DNA of 64,000 nt from Anaerolineales bacterium (GCA_016929095.1 JAFGJM010000002.1:62001-126000), one strand, 5' to 3'; counted from the first letter of the stretch, positions 9,675 to 19,257 are shown. Notes: generated by a model from the sequence alone, not told the origin. Made by a program: numbers and translations.

Positions 9675-11387
9675 TTATGATTTTTTCTTAGGAAATTGGA
9701 AAAACACAAACACCAAAGCAATACCCGCCCCAAAAAGCAATAACTGCCCTCCGATCAAATATCCTGCCAGGAAAGTTTGAATGCCGGTTAATAAAAAACT
9801 GGCAAATATGATCACCCCTACCATCTGGCGCATGGCAATACCCAGATGATCAATTTGCTCACTCAATCTGGTGACTTTAACTTCCACTTCACCCGCTTCG
9901 AGCTTGGACATCACACGGTCCATGTTGATCGGAATATTGAACATTAATCGCAGAATTTCTTTAATTTGTTCAACCCAAAACGCTGCCTGGGATGTGGTTT
10001 CCTTGGCAATGATCTTTTTAGCAAAAGGTACCAGATGATCCCAAACATTAAAATCAGGATCCAGCCCTGTACACATTCCAGATAAAATAGCTACTGCTCG
10101 TCCCAAGAATATGAGATCGTGTGGTATTTGAAAGGGCATACTATAAATCAAATCTCTTAATTCTTTGGCAATTTCATGCATCTCACTGATGCTGATATTT
10201 TGCAACTCACTCATTGATTTCCCCCAAAACCGGTCAAAAACCGTTTTCTCTGCTTTTTCCAATAATTCTAAATCTGCTCCGGGGAGTAGAAAGCCCAACA
10301 TTTGATATGCTTTTATCAACCGTCTTGTGTCCCTGGTGCTGACAGCCACTAACATCTCTCGCAGGCCGCTTACAGTATCCGGTGAAATTCTTCCCACCAT
10401 TCCAAAATCGACAAATGTCAATTGGAATGGCTGCCCTTCTCCGCGATCATTTTCCCCAATAGTTCTTTCATTAATGTAACTTATTGGTCTGACAAATAAA
10501 TTTCCTGGATGAGGATCGGCATGAAAAAAACCGTCTTCGAAGATCTGCTTTAAATAAGTATCCAACAATTTTATCGCTACAGTTTTACGATTCACGCCCT
10601 CCTTTGTAATTTCATCATAATCGGTGATTTTTATACCAAGTACATTTTCCAGTGTGAGGACTTTTTTTGTGGTATGTGACCATATAACTTTTGGTACAAG
10701 GACATCCCCATCTTGGTTAAAATGTTCGGCAAAAATTTCTGCATTTCTTCCCTCAGCCAGGTAGTCAATCTCTTCATAGAGTATTTTGGTGAATTCGCCC
10801 AGGAGTTTTGGTACATCTGCCCTCTTTTTGATGGGCGGATAACGCTGAAGCCATTGTCCAACCGTTTGCAGAGCAGCTAAATCGGTGGCAATGATATTTT
10901 CAATATTTGGGCGTTGAACTTTTATCACCACATCCAAAACATCGGGTTGAGTTTCGTTTTCACTACGAGAAATATTAAATAGTCGGGCCTGGTGTACTTG
11001 CCCGAGTGAAGCAGCAGCCATAGGTTTTTCATCGAATTGGGCAAATACCTGGGATAGCGGACCATTTAATTCCTGTTCAATAACAGGGCGAATTTCATCG
11101 AAGTTTTCTTCCGGCACTTCATCTTGCAAACCCGCTAATTCATTGGTCACTTCTTCCGGTAAAACATCCACCCTGGATGACATAAACTGCCCGACTTTGA
11201 TCAAGACACCACCCATACTAATAGCCAATGCCCTGAATGCACCAGCATACCGAACATAGCGAGTGTGGCGGTTATTTCGCGACCATCTCCTCAATCCGAT
11301 ACGAGGAAAGATCACATCCCATAAAATCAGGTTGATGATGATGCGGGCAAAAAACCAAACAATGCGTCTATAACGATGTCGTATCAT
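9675..11387 (-). CDS. ABC1/UbiB (AarF) family atypical kinase
   Basis: A 570-residue member of the UbiB/ADCK protein-kinase-like family. The KxGQ signature is in GGVLIKVGQFMSSR, the A-rich nucleotide loop in MAAASLGQVHQARL, and the catalytic DFGMVGRI segment about residue 325. Two hydrophobic C-terminal segments (VGVIIFASFLLTGIQTFLAG and the one following) anchor it in the membrane, as is known for UbiB proteins. In quinone-making bacteria it supports isoprenoid quinone synthesis or lipid handling; the substrate here is unknown. There is no Shine-Dalgarno; TATAAT at 11,403-11,398 lies 10 bases before the ATG, so the mRNA may be leaderless. Confidence 0.9.
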   Translation of the reverse strand: MIRHRYRRIVWFFARIIINLILWDVIFPRIGLRRWSRNNRHTRYVRYAGAFRALAISMGGVLIKVGQFMSSRVDVLPEEVTNELAGLQDEVPEENFDEIRPVIEQELNGPLSQVFAQFDEKPMAAASLGQVHQARLFNISRSENETQPDVLDVVIKVQRPNIENIIATDLAALQTVGQWLQRYPPIKKRADVPKLLGEFTKILYEEIDYLAEGRNAEIFAEHFNQDGDVLVPKVIWSHTTKKVLTLENVLGIKITDYDEITKEGVNRKTVAIKLLDTYLKQIFEDGFFHADPHPGNLFVRPISYINERTIGENDRGEGQPFQLTFVDFGMVGRISPDTVSGLREMLVAVSTRDTRRLIKAYQMLGFLLPGADLELLEKAEKTVFDRFWGKSMSELQNISISEMHEIAKELRDLIYSMPFQIPHDLIFLGRAVAILSGMCTGLDPDFNVWDHLVPFAKKIIAKETTSQAAFWVEQIKEILRLMFNIPINMDRVMSKLEAGEVEVKVTRLSEQIDHLGIAMRQMVGVIIFASFLLTGIQTFLAGYLIGGQLLLFGAGIALVFVFFQFPKKKS

Positions 11388-11455
11388 AATAGAGAAAATT
11401 ATACTCTGTGCGCTTGAATTCGGGAAATTTGATAAAAATATGATATCCTGAAACT

Positions 11456-12169
11456 ATGGTCGATATCGAACACAGCCATATTCTCCACTTGTATAAAACT
11501 TTCTTATCACCCATATCAGATTTGGATTGTGGTGCAAAATGCAGTGCCTATAATGAACATCATGTCCCGTTTTGTTGTGACACGCGCCATGTTATTCCCC
11601 TGGCATATTGTTCCGAATGGGATTATCTTTCGGAAAACGCCGATATGTGGGAACGCATTTCCTGTAACGAAATACTCGATTTTGAACATTTGAAAGAAAA
11701 AATTCCACCCGACCAAGTAATGATAAAGTGCCAGGGTCACCAAAAATGCCAGCGTGAGTACCGTTCGATAACCTGCCGATCGTTTCCGTTTTTCCCTTAT
11801 ATCGATCAAAAAGGGAATTTCATTGGATTATCATATTATTGGGAATATGAGGATCGATGTTGGATAATCAATCATTTGGATTGTGTATCGCCTCGGTTTC
11901 GTGATGAATTCGTTTTTGCTTATGAATACATTTTCGCACATTCAAACCATGAATTCGCCAATTTTCGCCATCAATCCATCATCATGCGGCGTGTCTTTGG
12001 TAGAAAAAAGCGAGCCATCCCACTGATTTCAAGATTCCCATCACCTCAACTTCGATATTATAAAATCTCTCCCCATAATGGCAGAATGCGAAGGGTTGGT
12101 GTAGATTCATTTGCGAAACATGGTAATTACAATTTAGTTGATAAATTACCATTTGCTGATGAAATTTGA
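11456..12169 (+). CDS. Cysteine-cluster protein, uncharacterised (YkgJ-like)
   Basis: A 237-residue soluble protein rich in cysteine in its first half: DCGAKCS, PFCCDTRH, AYC, ISC and IKCQGHQKCQ...TCRSFPFFPY. The last part recalls the CxxxxxRPxxCRxxPF segment of YkgJ-type zinc or iron-sulfur binding proteins, so metal binding is likely, but the family link is loose. The C-terminal half has no recognised motif. It is divergent from the UbiB-like gene; a weak TATGAT lies 11 bases before the ATG and no ribosome site is evident. Function unknown. Confidence 0.7.
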   Translation: MVDIEHSHILHLYKTFLSPISDLDCGAKCSAYNEHHVPFCCDTRHVIPLAYCSEWDYLSENADMWERISCNEILDFEHLKEKIPPDQVMIKCQGHQKCQREYRSITCRSFPFFPYIDQKGNFIGLSYYWEYEDRCWIINHLDCVSPRFRDEFVFAYEYIFAHSNHEFANFRHQSIIMRRVFGRKKRAIPLISRFPSPQLRYYKISPHNGRMRRVGVDSFAKHGNYNLVDKLPFADEI

Positions 12170-12322
12170 AAGAAGATATTATCGGGTATCAGGTATTTGG
12201 GATCAGGTATCGGGGAACCTGAAATCAATCGCTAAGCCTGGCTGAAAAGCGCTTGCTTTTTTCATAGCAGACAATAACCTTCCTGCTTTCCTAGTGTGAA
12301 AATAACCGTAAACCTTTGCTGC

Positions 12323-12367
12323 CTTCGACAGGCTCAGGCAGCGGATTGGAGGCTGAGCTTGTCGAAG
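12323..12367. repeat. REP-like palindrome (CTTCGACAGGCTCAG family)
   Basis: The arms CTTCGACAGGCTCAG (12,323-12,337) and CTGAGCTTGTCGAAG (12,353-12,367) are inverted with one mismatch and a 15-base spacer. This sequence is a well known REP-type palindrome found between genes in many bacteria. Confidence 0.75.
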
Positions 12368-12495
12368 CCACCGATAAAGCGTTATTTTCTTCTAAGGATA
12401 ATCCAAGCGTTTTTTCTGCCCAGCATAGCGACTTATAAAAAAGGCTATCAGTTATTAGCTATCAGTCATCAGGTAAACTAGAAACCAAATTTCTT

Positions 12496-12528
12496 TCCTG
12501 GATTCTTCGTTTTCCTGGTTTCCTCATT
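12496..12528. repeat. Dispersed intergenic repeat, second copy
   Basis: This stretch, beginning TCCTGGATTCTTCG and ending CCTGGTTTCCTCAT, matches 4940-4972 closely. Both copies lie between convergent genes. Confidence 0.5.
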
Positions 12529-12550
12529 ACTTTTTTTTCATCCAATTACA

Positions 12551-12660
12551 AAATGACTCACACTCTTCCCCCTCCCTCATTTTTGCTTTTCGAAATGGCT
12601 CACACTCTTCCCCCTCCCCCATTTTTGCTTTTCAAAATGGGGGAGGTTGGGAGGGGGTAA
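12551..12660. repeat. Tandem 42-base repeat ending in a hairpin element
   Basis: Two 42-base copies (12,551-12,592 and 12,593-12,634) differ at a few positions. The second forms, with the following bases, a perfect 12-bp stem CTCCCCCATTTT/AAAATGGGGGAG (12,614-12,625 and 12,634-12,645) with an 8-base loop. The same core hairpin recurs at 24,934-24,964. It has the look of a small non-autonomous mobile element, but no target-site duplication could be confirmed by eye. Confidence 0.6.
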
Positions 12661-12720
12661 TAAAATCTATCAACTACATCGTCACTTAAAGCCAAACCCA
12701 ATTGATCATCGCCGCACACT

Positions 12721-14094
12721 CTATGCAGGCATACTGACCTTGGGCAAGGTTACTCTAGCTCTGTCGATTTCCTCTTGCGGTAATTCATAATCCTGTAACT
12801 TACCACTAAAATAAGCATCATATGCAGCCATATCAAAATGACCATGTCCGGATAAGTTGAACAATATCACGCGTTTTTCTCCTTTTTCCTTTGCATCCAA
12901 AGCCTCATCAATGACTACCCGGATTGCATGTGCGCTCTCGGGCGCTGGGATGATCCCCTCACACTGCGCGAATTGAATGGCTGCCTCAAATGTCCCTAAT
13001 TGATGTACTGCAATAGCTTCCATGTAACCGGCATTATAAAAATTGCACAGAAGCGGAGACATACCATGATACCTTAACCCACCGGCATGAATGGGTGCTG
13101 GAATAAAATCATGACCCAGCGTGTGCATCTTCACCACTGGCGCCATCTTTGCCGTATCGCCGTAATCGAATGCATAAATGCCCCGCGTCAGTGAAGGAGA
13201 AGCCGTTGGTTCAACGCCAATAAGACGTGTCTTTTTACCATTGGTGAGATTTCCTCTCAAGAACGGAAGCGCGATGCCCCCAAAATTTGATCCGCCTCCC
13301 ACACACCCAATAACAACATCCGGGTATTCTCCTGCCATATCCATTTGCTTTAGAGATTCTTCACCAATCACTGTTTGATGCAGAAGTACGTGGTTTAAGA
13401 CCGATCCCAGACCGTATTTCTTTTTTCCGCCCGAATTAGCAGCCACTTCGACGGCTTCTGAAATTGCCATCCCCAATGACCCTGGATTATCCGGATCTTT
13501 CGCCAATACCTGACGCCCGAATTCGGTACGGTCAGTCGGGCTGGCAAAAACGCTGGCGCCAAATGTCTCCATATAAACTCTGCGATAAGGCTTTTGATTA
13601 TAGGAAACCTTCACCATATAAACCTCGAGGTCTAAATCGAAGTAGTGACACCCGATTGACAAAGCCGTCCCCCATTGTCCTGCGCCTGTTTCCGTGGTCA
13701 TGGCTTTTACACCACTCGCTTTATTATAAAAAGCTTGAGCAATGGCGGTATTCGGTTTATGACTACCGGAAGGCGAAGTCCCTTCATGTTTATAATAAAT
13801 ATGCGCCGGTGTATCTAACGCAATTTCCAGCCTGCGTGCACGCAACAATGGAGTGGGTCTCCAAATCCTATAGATATCCCGCACCTCTTTGGGAATCTCG
13901 ATATAGCGTTCTGTGCTAACTTCCTGAAGGATCAAATCCATGGGGAATAGTACATTGAGGAACTCGGGTGTAATCGGTTCCAGGGTAAGAGGATTCAATA
14001 CCGGTGGAGGCGGCAAGGGAGAATCTGCGTTGATGTTGTACCAAAACTTTGGAATATCCGCTTCACTTAATATATATTTCACTTGATCAGACAT
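12721..14094 (-). CDS. trpB: TrpB2-type tryptophan synthase beta-like enzyme
   Basis: A 457-residue PLP enzyme of the TrpB2 (long, TrpA-independent type) branch. The N-terminal extension and [12 protein letters not shown] are typical of TrpB2; the PLP lysine is Lys113 in [14 protein letters not shown] and [12 protein letters not shown] bind PLP phosphate. TrpB2 converts indole and serine to tryptophan, probably salvaging indole. It has a GGAGG ribosome site and a tryptophan-type T-box leader directly upstream, so expression should rise when tRNA-Trp is uncharged. No trpA is adjacent. Confidence 0.93.
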   Translation of the reverse strand: MSDQVKYILSEADIPKFWYNINADSPLPPPPVLNPLTLEPITPEFLNVLFPMDLILQEVSTERYIEIPKEVRDIYRIWRPTPLLRARRLEIALDTPAHIYYKHEGTSPSGSHKPNTAIAQAFYNKASGVKAMTTETGAGQWGTALSIGCHYFDLDLEVYMVKVSYNQKPYRRVYMETFGASVFASPTDRTEFGRQVLAKDPDNPGSLGMAISEAVEVAANSGGKKKYGLGSVLNHVLLHQTVIGEESLKQMDMAGEYPDVVIGCVGGGSNFGGIALPFLRGNLTNGKKTRLIGVEPTASPSLTRGIYAFDYGDTAKMAPVVKMHTLGHDFIPAPIHAGGLRYHGMSPLLCNFYNAGYMEAIAVHQLGTFEAAIQFAQCEGIIPAPESAHAIRVVIDEALDAKEKGEKRVILFNLSGHGHFDMAAYDAYFSGKLQDYELPQEEIDRARVTLPKVSMPA

Positions 14095-14129
14095 GGTAAC
14101 CTCCGAAAAGAATAAATGATATGGATTTA

Positions 14130-14475
14130 AATAATAATGCGCTCATCCCTCTAAGGGACGAGCGCGCATTTGCCCGTGGTGCCACCCCGGTTAGACAGCT
14201 TATACTTTTAATCAAAAATCCCGTTGGTGTTGCAACGGGATAAATAAGCCAGCCTCACTTTTTTTCAGGTACAGGTTGTTATTCTGAAAAGAAAAAACCG
14301 ATACCCTAAGCCTTGATAACGGTGGCATTTCCGGCGCAGACTACTCGATTTCTCTTTCGCCTTGCAACTCTGAGGTCCATTCATCACTGACGTTCAGACG
14401 GTTTCTCATCTTATACCGCTCTCTGTACTGCCGCTTCAATGATTACTCGCCCTCTTCGAAGTCTTTATTTATTTA
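14130..14475 (-). promoter_or_regulatory. T-box leader (tRNA-Trp sensing) of trpB2
   Basis: Read on the minus strand this leader has the T-box marks in order: stem I with a specifier loop GAATGGACCTCAGAG in which TGG (14,379-14,377) is the tryptophan codon, the CCGTTATCA segment, the T-box antiterminator GGGGTGGCACCACGGG (about 14,188-14,173), and a competing terminator with stem GCGCTCGTCCCTT/AGAGGGATGAGCGC (14,168-14,137) and a short T-rich tail. The antiterminator and terminator overlap, as they should. Binding of uncharged tRNA-Trp would allow read-through into trpB2, which starts 36 bases beyond. Confidence 0.93.
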
Positions 14476-14705
14476 ATTGAAAGGATTATATGCCAAAAAA
14501 CCAATTTGTCAAGCTATTTTTTACCATTTCAATATCTAATGGTATTCATCCACAAAATACCAAAAAGCCTTTCCGTTTTTATTGAATTCTGAGATACAAT
14601 CATAACGTAAATCGATTTGAACTCAAAAATTATTCGCCTTTTCTTTATGTTTTATTTCATAATTTATCCCTCCATTAATGAGTAGTGATAATACGATTGG
14701 AGAAT

Positions 14706-15590
14706 ATGAAAAATATTAAATTTCTTGGATTCGATTGTGTTTCCATTGGGAATAAAACGCTTCATCTCTTAGTGACGAAATCGGTCGGACCGCGCATCAT
14801 TTCTCTGAGTTTCATGGAGAGTGAGAATTTGTTTGCGGAACTAACAGACGTGATATCTCGCCGCCCGGACGGTAGAGAGTTTCACTTCTATGGTGGACAT
14901 CGCTTTTGGTATGCGCCTGAATCCATGCCGCGTACATATTATGTGGATGATAAACCGGTTGAAATTCATGCCATAGAAAACGAGATAATCGTAACGCAGC
15001 CGGTGGAAGAACAAACAGGAATGCAAAAAACGTTAAAAATCCATCTGGAAGGTGATGATCCCCAAGTTACTATCCATCATGAGTTGACCAATTTCAGCCA
15101 GGTATCCGTCGAATATACCCCTTGGGCAATCACTCAAATGAAACCGGACGGGATCGCCATATTACCGCTATCGCAAGAGCAAAGCGGTTTCTTGCCAAAT
15201 CGTACTTTCACACTATGGCCATATTCAGATATCACTAACAAGCAAGTGATATGGGGAAACCGATATATACTGATCAACGCGCAATTAAAATCACCTTTCA
15301 AAATTGGATTCCGAAATCCGCGCGGCTGGCTTGCTTATTGGTTCAATGGGATATTGTTCGTAAAAAAGGCAGAATATCACGCTCAATCACCCTATTATGA
15401 CTTTGGCAGTTCCAGCGAATGTTATTGCAACGACCGATTCCTGGAGTTGGAAACCCTGGCGCCTATTAAAATGATAGACCCTGGCCAAACAGTATCTCAT
15501 ACCGAAACCTGGCATATCTACGCCAATATTGATGTCCCGGCAAATGAGATAGAGACAGAAAGCATTGTTTCTAAACTGGGATTGGGTTGA
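14706..15590 (+). CDS. Galactose-mutarotase-fold-like protein, uncharacterised
   Basis: A 294-residue beta-rich protein. Segments such as VGPRIISLSF near the start, FHFYGGHRFWYAPE, TIHHELTNFSQVSVEYTPWAITQMKPDG and the C-terminal GQTVSHTETWHIY resemble DUF4380/aldose-1-epimerase-like sugar-binding folds. A carbohydrate substrate is likely by fold only. I choose ATG 14,706, preceded by GGAG; an in-frame GTG at 14,685 would add seven residues. It stands alone, divergent from trpB2. Confidence 0.7.
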   Translation: MKNIKFLGFDCVSIGNKTLHLLVTKSVGPRIISLSFMESENLFAELTDVISRRPDGREFHFYGGHRFWYAPESMPRTYYVDDKPVEIHAIENEIIVTQPVEEQTGMQKTLKIHLEGDDPQVTIHHELTNFSQVSVEYTPWAITQMKPDGIAILPLSQEQSGFLPNRTFTLWPYSDITNKQVIWGNRYILINAQLKSPFKIGFRNPRGWLAYWFNGILFVKKAEYHAQSPYYDFGSSSECYCNDRFLELETLAPIKMIDPGQTVSHTETWHIYANIDVPANEIETESIVSKLGLG

Positions 15591-15690
15591 ATAAACGATC
15601 AGTTTTCTTATCATCGATTAATTACCAATCTGTTGAAAATTTCTCCTGATCGAATAATATTGCAGTTTCAAAAAAATACACCATACAGAA

Positions 15691-15731
15691 AAAACATGAT
15701 GAGCAACGTTTTTTTTTACTCATCATGTTTT
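15691..15731. terminator. Hairpin with T-run, probable terminator
   Basis: A perfect 13-bp inverted repeat AAAACATGATGAG/CTCATCATGTTTT encloses a 15-base loop that itself contains nine T. A/T runs at both stem ends suit a bidirectional terminator for the convergent genes on either side. Confidence 0.6.
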
Positions 15732-15764
15732 AAGTTAATACATATGTTATAGCAACCTGTGATA

Positions 15765-15790
15765 ACTCGTTCCTCCAACCAATTGATTAA
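15765..15790 (-). repeat. Degenerate tRNA-Lys 3' fragment (old attachment-site remnant)
   Basis: The plus-strand sequence ACTCG-TT-CCTCCAACCAATTGATTAA matches 28,360-28,385 with only the two middle bases changed; 19 consecutive bases (15,772-15,790) are identical and in the same orientation. That second site is the T-arm and anticodon-side 3' half of a tRNA-Lys. The match breaks off on both sides. It is best read as a leftover att site of an earlier integration. Confidence 0.6.
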
Positions 15791-15941
15791 TTGTCAAATT
15801 CCATACCAAATTAACCTATTGATCGTACGGACGAATTGTATCGAAATGATATTACTAATGTCCGCATTATCCGTTACGATTGTGATATCGGTTTTCCAAT
15901 CCAATCTAAATACATAGATGCAAACAATACGGAATAGTTAT

Positions 15942-16388
15942 TTACGGTTTTTCCAAACCGGAAAGGTCGTAGCCATTTTCTATTAATAATTCCTTCACTT
16001 TCTGAATCACTGACAACACCATCTCCGGGCAGCGTATTGCCTTATTCTGGCTGTTACCCGCTAAAATCTCCTCACATCTGATGCCTCCATATTGCGCAAT
16101 ATATACTTCTTTAAACCATTTCACTAAATCCTCAACCATGAAATCCAACCGCGGCTCTTCTTCCTCATCAGGCGTCCCTTTTCCGGCATACACTCCCAAT
16201 AGAGAGGCTCCGCCGATCAATGCGCCACATAATTCACCTGAGTATCCAAGACCGTTTGCTACGCCGTTCATCGCTCTGATCAAGTCTGTATTGTTTTTCC
16301 CCATCTGTTCCAAACCTTTGATCATGATTATTTGGCTGCAGTAAAAACCTTGCTTGCGAAGCGCCATCAATTCTAGCAAATCATCCAT
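15942..16388 (-). CDS. C-GCAxxG-C-C family protein (DVU_1555-like)
   Basis: A 148-residue protein with the spaced cysteines of the C-GCAxxG-C-C family: Cys17 in FYCSQ, Cys54 in GELCGALIGG, Cys105 in IRCEEI and Cys120 in IRCPEM. These proteins probably bind a redox centre or metal. Members are known beside molybdenum hydroxylases of the MOP type (for example DVU_1555 in Desulfovibrio), which is exactly the setting here. It is the last gene of the minus-strand molybdenum block and has an AAGGTG ribosome site. Its biochemical role is unknown. Confidence 0.75.
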   Translation of the reverse strand: MDDLLELMALRKQGFYCSQIIMIKGLEQMGKNNTDLIRAMNGVANGLGYSGELCGALIGGASLLGVYAGKGTPDEEEEPRLDFMVEDLVKWFKEVYIAQYGGIRCEEILAGNSQNKAIRCPEMVLSVIQKVKELLIENGYDLSGLEKP

Positions 16389-16402
16389 GTTTCACCTTTT
16401 AT

Positions 16403-16917
16403 TTATAATTTACCGCCAAACTTTACCGGATTGGCGTGAATATTTTCCAACTCATCATATAGATCAGAACCAAGGAAGTATTTCTTGGGGGGTAAAAACT
16501 CGCCGCCTTTGGCAATAATATCCAATCCCGCCTTGCCCTTATCCTCGGTAGCAGGCATCTCATAAATACCAACCCCGCAGGCATTGTTTATGGCATTCAG
16601 TACCGCCACACGACCGCTGAATTGATAAGCTTCGGAGGCTCCGGATGATCCATTGGAATTCAAATGAATCGATACCGGCTTTTTCAGCCAACATATCCAT
16701 CATTGCCTCACCTAAAGTATAAGCCTGCGGCGACCTATAACTACGGTAAGCCACACCGAAATTATGATTGGTATTGGCTACACGAATGAGTCCTGCAACA
16801 TGGGGTATTGAATAAGGAAAATAAGCAAAACGAATAGGTTTAGTCATTTTAACGTCGCCGCCCCATGAATAGGCACCGTGATCCATGTCAAAATTAAACG
16901 TGGCGATTGACTCATCT
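16403..16917 (-). pseudogene. Decayed third molybdenum-hydroxylase copy
   Basis: Two out-of-frame pieces match the 973-residue hydroxylase at 25,026-27,947. Piece one (about 16,917-16,665) gives ...MDHGAYSWGG...NTNHNFGVAYRSYRSPQAYTLGEAMMDMLAEKAGID, the middle of the enzyme. Piece two (16,663-16,403) gives GSSGASEAYQFSGRVAVLNA through the C-terminal KYFLGSDLYDELEN. The first half (about 500 residues) and an internal stretch of roughly 300 residues are missing, with a frame change at the junction near 16,665. It directly abuts the stop of the dicluster protein. The intact copy nearby shows what was lost; this piece cannot make an enzyme. Confidence 0.9.
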
Positions 16918-19257
16918 TTACATCCCTTTACCAATTTCCATGCGGTGGTTGTATGCCTTATGTACCAAAAATGAACCATTCTCTTGTGGTGTATATTCCA
17001 CCCAATAGGTCACGGTAGTTGGTTTGTAATAAGCTAAATAATGTTTTGTGGCATTATTGAATAAACGCTTCCCCGTCCGCTCAGCATATTCTATAACTTT
17101 TTGCATGTCTTCCACCAATATCAAACGGTCTTCCACTTGTTTTTCCACATTGGCAGGCAATATCAATCGGATGGACTCGAATGCTTCTTGTTCAGGAATC
17201 ATTCCACCCCATAGTTCTTTGAGTAATTTCCCTTTAAGCCTGGCTCGATTTTCATGCTGTTGCGAAAAGCCTACACTCGGGTTTAACGCTAAATCCACTT
17301 CAGTTTCGCCGAAAATATAATCAAATAAATGCAATGTGCGTTTTCCATAACGAGCAAAGACCTCCCGGCACATGGCGCAGTATGTCACATAATCCAGCGG
17401 GCTTTCATTGATACGTCGCTGAACCACTTTCTCGGCAACCGATTTATTTGCCAGCCACATTAATCCGCCAAAAGAACAACATTCCGTTTTTTCACGGCTT
17501 AATGGCAGTTCATAGATCTCATAACCCATTTTCTTGAGAATATTACGAACAGCATCCTGAATATGCTTTTCATATCGGGTAGAGCACGGATCGTGAATGG
17601 CTACCTGTTTTGAAAAAATTCGCCTGGTTAATTGCTTTTGGTCGATGTCTACACCGGAATTACCATATTGATCATATACTTCCCAAAATGAGACAATCTC
17701 GATCTCGGGATAATATTTCTGGAACATCTGAAAGCAGCTCGAACAAACAAGGATGACCTTCGGTTTTCCTAATTTCTCGTATTCGACCCAAAATTCGGAT
17801 TGCGATTTTTCAAATAAATCCTCACGCCCTGCCCAATCCGCAGGAGCGCCACAACATCGTAACATTAAACCAACGTTACCTTTATCTCCCTTGTATGTTT
17901 TCCGTAAAAAATGGTAAGCTTTTTCAACATACTCTGGGTTCAAACCACACAACTGGCAACCAGGGAAAAACACATAAGTGCTTGTACAACATTCGGGCGC
18001 GTTTTGTGCCAACGCGAATTTCTCCCCATTGCTGAACTCCATATCTCTCAATGCAAATTCATGTGTGGCAACGGGCATTCGAGAAGTTTTAACCATCGTT
18101 TGACGGGTTTCATGGTTTACCCGCCCCATATCCAGATGATGCGGGCATACTTCGCCACATAAACCACAAAGTGCACAAGAATTGATGAAAGTGTTGGCTA
18201 GACGCGCTCGTACAAGCATGGATAGATTATTGTAAATGTCTCGAACATACTTTTTCGGATAACTGCCATAGTGACCGAGATATTCACAGACCTTAACACA
18301 TTCCATGCACTCACATAGCAAACAGCGCGCAGCTTCAGCCTGCGCTTCTTCTTTGTTGTAACCAACACCTTGATCACCAGGTAACACTGTATCTACGGAG
18401 GATATTCCGGTTATATTGGTATATAAATTCGTCTCATATACGCCTTCATTAACCCGCGAGGCTGTGAGTGATACTCTCTGTAAAAATCTGTCCATCGAAA
18501 TAGCTGCCCTGCGACCATCCGAGATCGAGAATATTGGAGAATAGGAATCTGCCGAGGTTTTACCCGTAAAAAATCTGGGTTCGTTGGTTTGAAAGGTAAT
18601 TGGATCACTTTGAATAATGTCATCATCCCCATAGTCAAGCATAGGAAAAAACGCATCAGATTTTCCGAAGGCAAGGTAGATTGCATCGACTTCACCTAAA
18701 ATCACATGATTGGTATCCACTTTCTCACTCAGGTGAACGACCACGCCAGTTTCCTTAATAATATTTGTTTCCCGAACCAGAACATCGCGTGGCATATATT
18801 CTTCAGGAAAATCCCATAACCGCCCTCCCAGGTATTGCTGCTCGTCATATAGATCAACCTGATATCCTTTTCTTGATAAGTCAAAAGCTGCAGTTAATCC
18901 TCTTAACCCTCCCCCAATAATAGCTACCCGAGATTTCTTTTTAGGGAGTGTAGAGTATCCTGGTAATGGTTCAGTTGAGTAACTGATGCACGCTTGCTCA
19001 AGTTGTGCAACCTGGATAACGCCGCCTAATGTTTCTCGATTGCATTTTTTCTGACATGGTTGATCACAGGTGCGGGCAACAATTTCGGGAAAAGGAACCG
19101 ATTTCCGAAATATTTTTAGCCCACTAAAAAAATCCCCCATTTTTATTGCTGCTGCCATTTGTCGGATATCCACATGCACCGGGCAGTGGGACGTACACGG
19201 CGGTGCGCATTCCTGGATACATAGACTTTCCAACTCTCTTAATCGACTTTGTTCCAT
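16918..19257 (-). CDS. Flavin/4Fe-4S/CCG-domain oxidoreductase, copy B
   Basis: A 779-residue multidomain redox protein. In order: a GltD-like N-terminal iron-sulfur region (CAPPCTSHCPVHVDIRQ, RTCDQPCQKKCNRE), an NAD/FAD disulfide-oxidoreductase domain (VAIIGGGLRGLTAAFDLSRK), a split ferredoxin pair (CLLCECMECVKVC and CALCGLCGEVCPHH), then two CCG cysteine-rich domains of the HdrB/GlpC kind (FFPGCQLCG...CCGAP and HDPCSTRYE...CCSFGG...YCAMC). This is the pyridine nucleotide-disulfide oxidoreductase/dicluster-binding family that accompanies MOP-type hydroxylases. It probably takes electrons from the hydroxylase encoded just upstream. Its acceptor is unknown. Copy A lies at 22,539. Confidence 0.85.
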   Translation of the reverse strand: MEQSRLRELESLCIQECAPPCTSHCPVHVDIRQMAAAIKMGDFFSGLKIFRKSVPFPEIVARTCDQPCQKKCNRETLGGVIQVAQLEQACISYSTEPLPGYSTLPKKKSRVAIIGGGLRGLTAAFDLSRKGYQVDLYDEQQYLGGRLWDFPEEYMPRDVLVRETNIIKETGVVVHLSEKVDTNHVILGEVDAIYLAFGKSDAFFPMLDYGDDDIIQSDPITFQTNEPRFFTGKTSADSYSPIFSISDGRRAAISMDRFLQRVSLTASRVNEGVYETNLYTNITGISSVDTVLPGDQGVGYNKEEAQAEAARCLLCECMECVKVCEYLGHYGSYPKKYVRDIYNNLSMLVRARLANTFINSCALCGLCGEVCPHHLDMGRVNHETRQTMVKTSRMPVATHEFALRDMEFSNGEKFALAQNAPECCTSTYVFFPGCQLCGLNPEYVEKAYHFLRKTYKGDKGNVGLMLRCCGAPADWAGREDLFEKSQSEFWVEYEKLGKPKVILVCSSCFQMFQKYYPEIEIVSFWEVYDQYGNSGVDIDQKQLTRRIFSKQVAIHDPCSTRYEKHIQDAVRNILKKMGYEIYELPLSREKTECCSFGGLMWLANKSVAEKVVQRRINESPLDYVTYCAMCREVFARYGKRTLHLFDYIFGETEVDLALNPSVGFSQQHENRARLKGKLLKELWGGMIPEQEAFESIRLILPANVEKQVEDRLILVEDMQKVIEYAERTGKRLFNNATKHYLAYYKPTTVTYWVEYTPQENGSFLVHKAYNHRMEIGKGM

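Larger units (their letters stand above)
12170..12720. other. Gene-free spacer made of several repeats
   Basis: No credible gene lies in these 550 bases between two convergent genes. They hold three repeat types, listed separately: a palindromic CTTCGACAGGCTCAG unit, a CCTGGTTTCC-type dispersed repeat, and a C/G-skewed hairpin repeat. Phrases such as TATCAGGTA and GATCAGGTATCGGG at 12,185-12,225 are also repetitive. Confidence 0.6.
15591..15941. other. Gene-free spacer with hairpin and tRNA-like remnant
   Basis: I see no gene in these 351 bases. They contain the hairpin at 15,691-15,731 and the tRNA-Lys-like fragment at 15,765-15,790; the rest is AT-rich without recognisable signals. This is the left boundary of the molybdenum-hydroxylase block. 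Confidence 0.6.

Noticed and set aside
16560..16979. A separate 139-codon gene starting in the end of the dicluster gene
   Set aside because: Its useful part is a fragment of a hydroxylase middle domain; the start lies in another gene and the frame breaks at the deletion joint, so it is treated as pseudogene.
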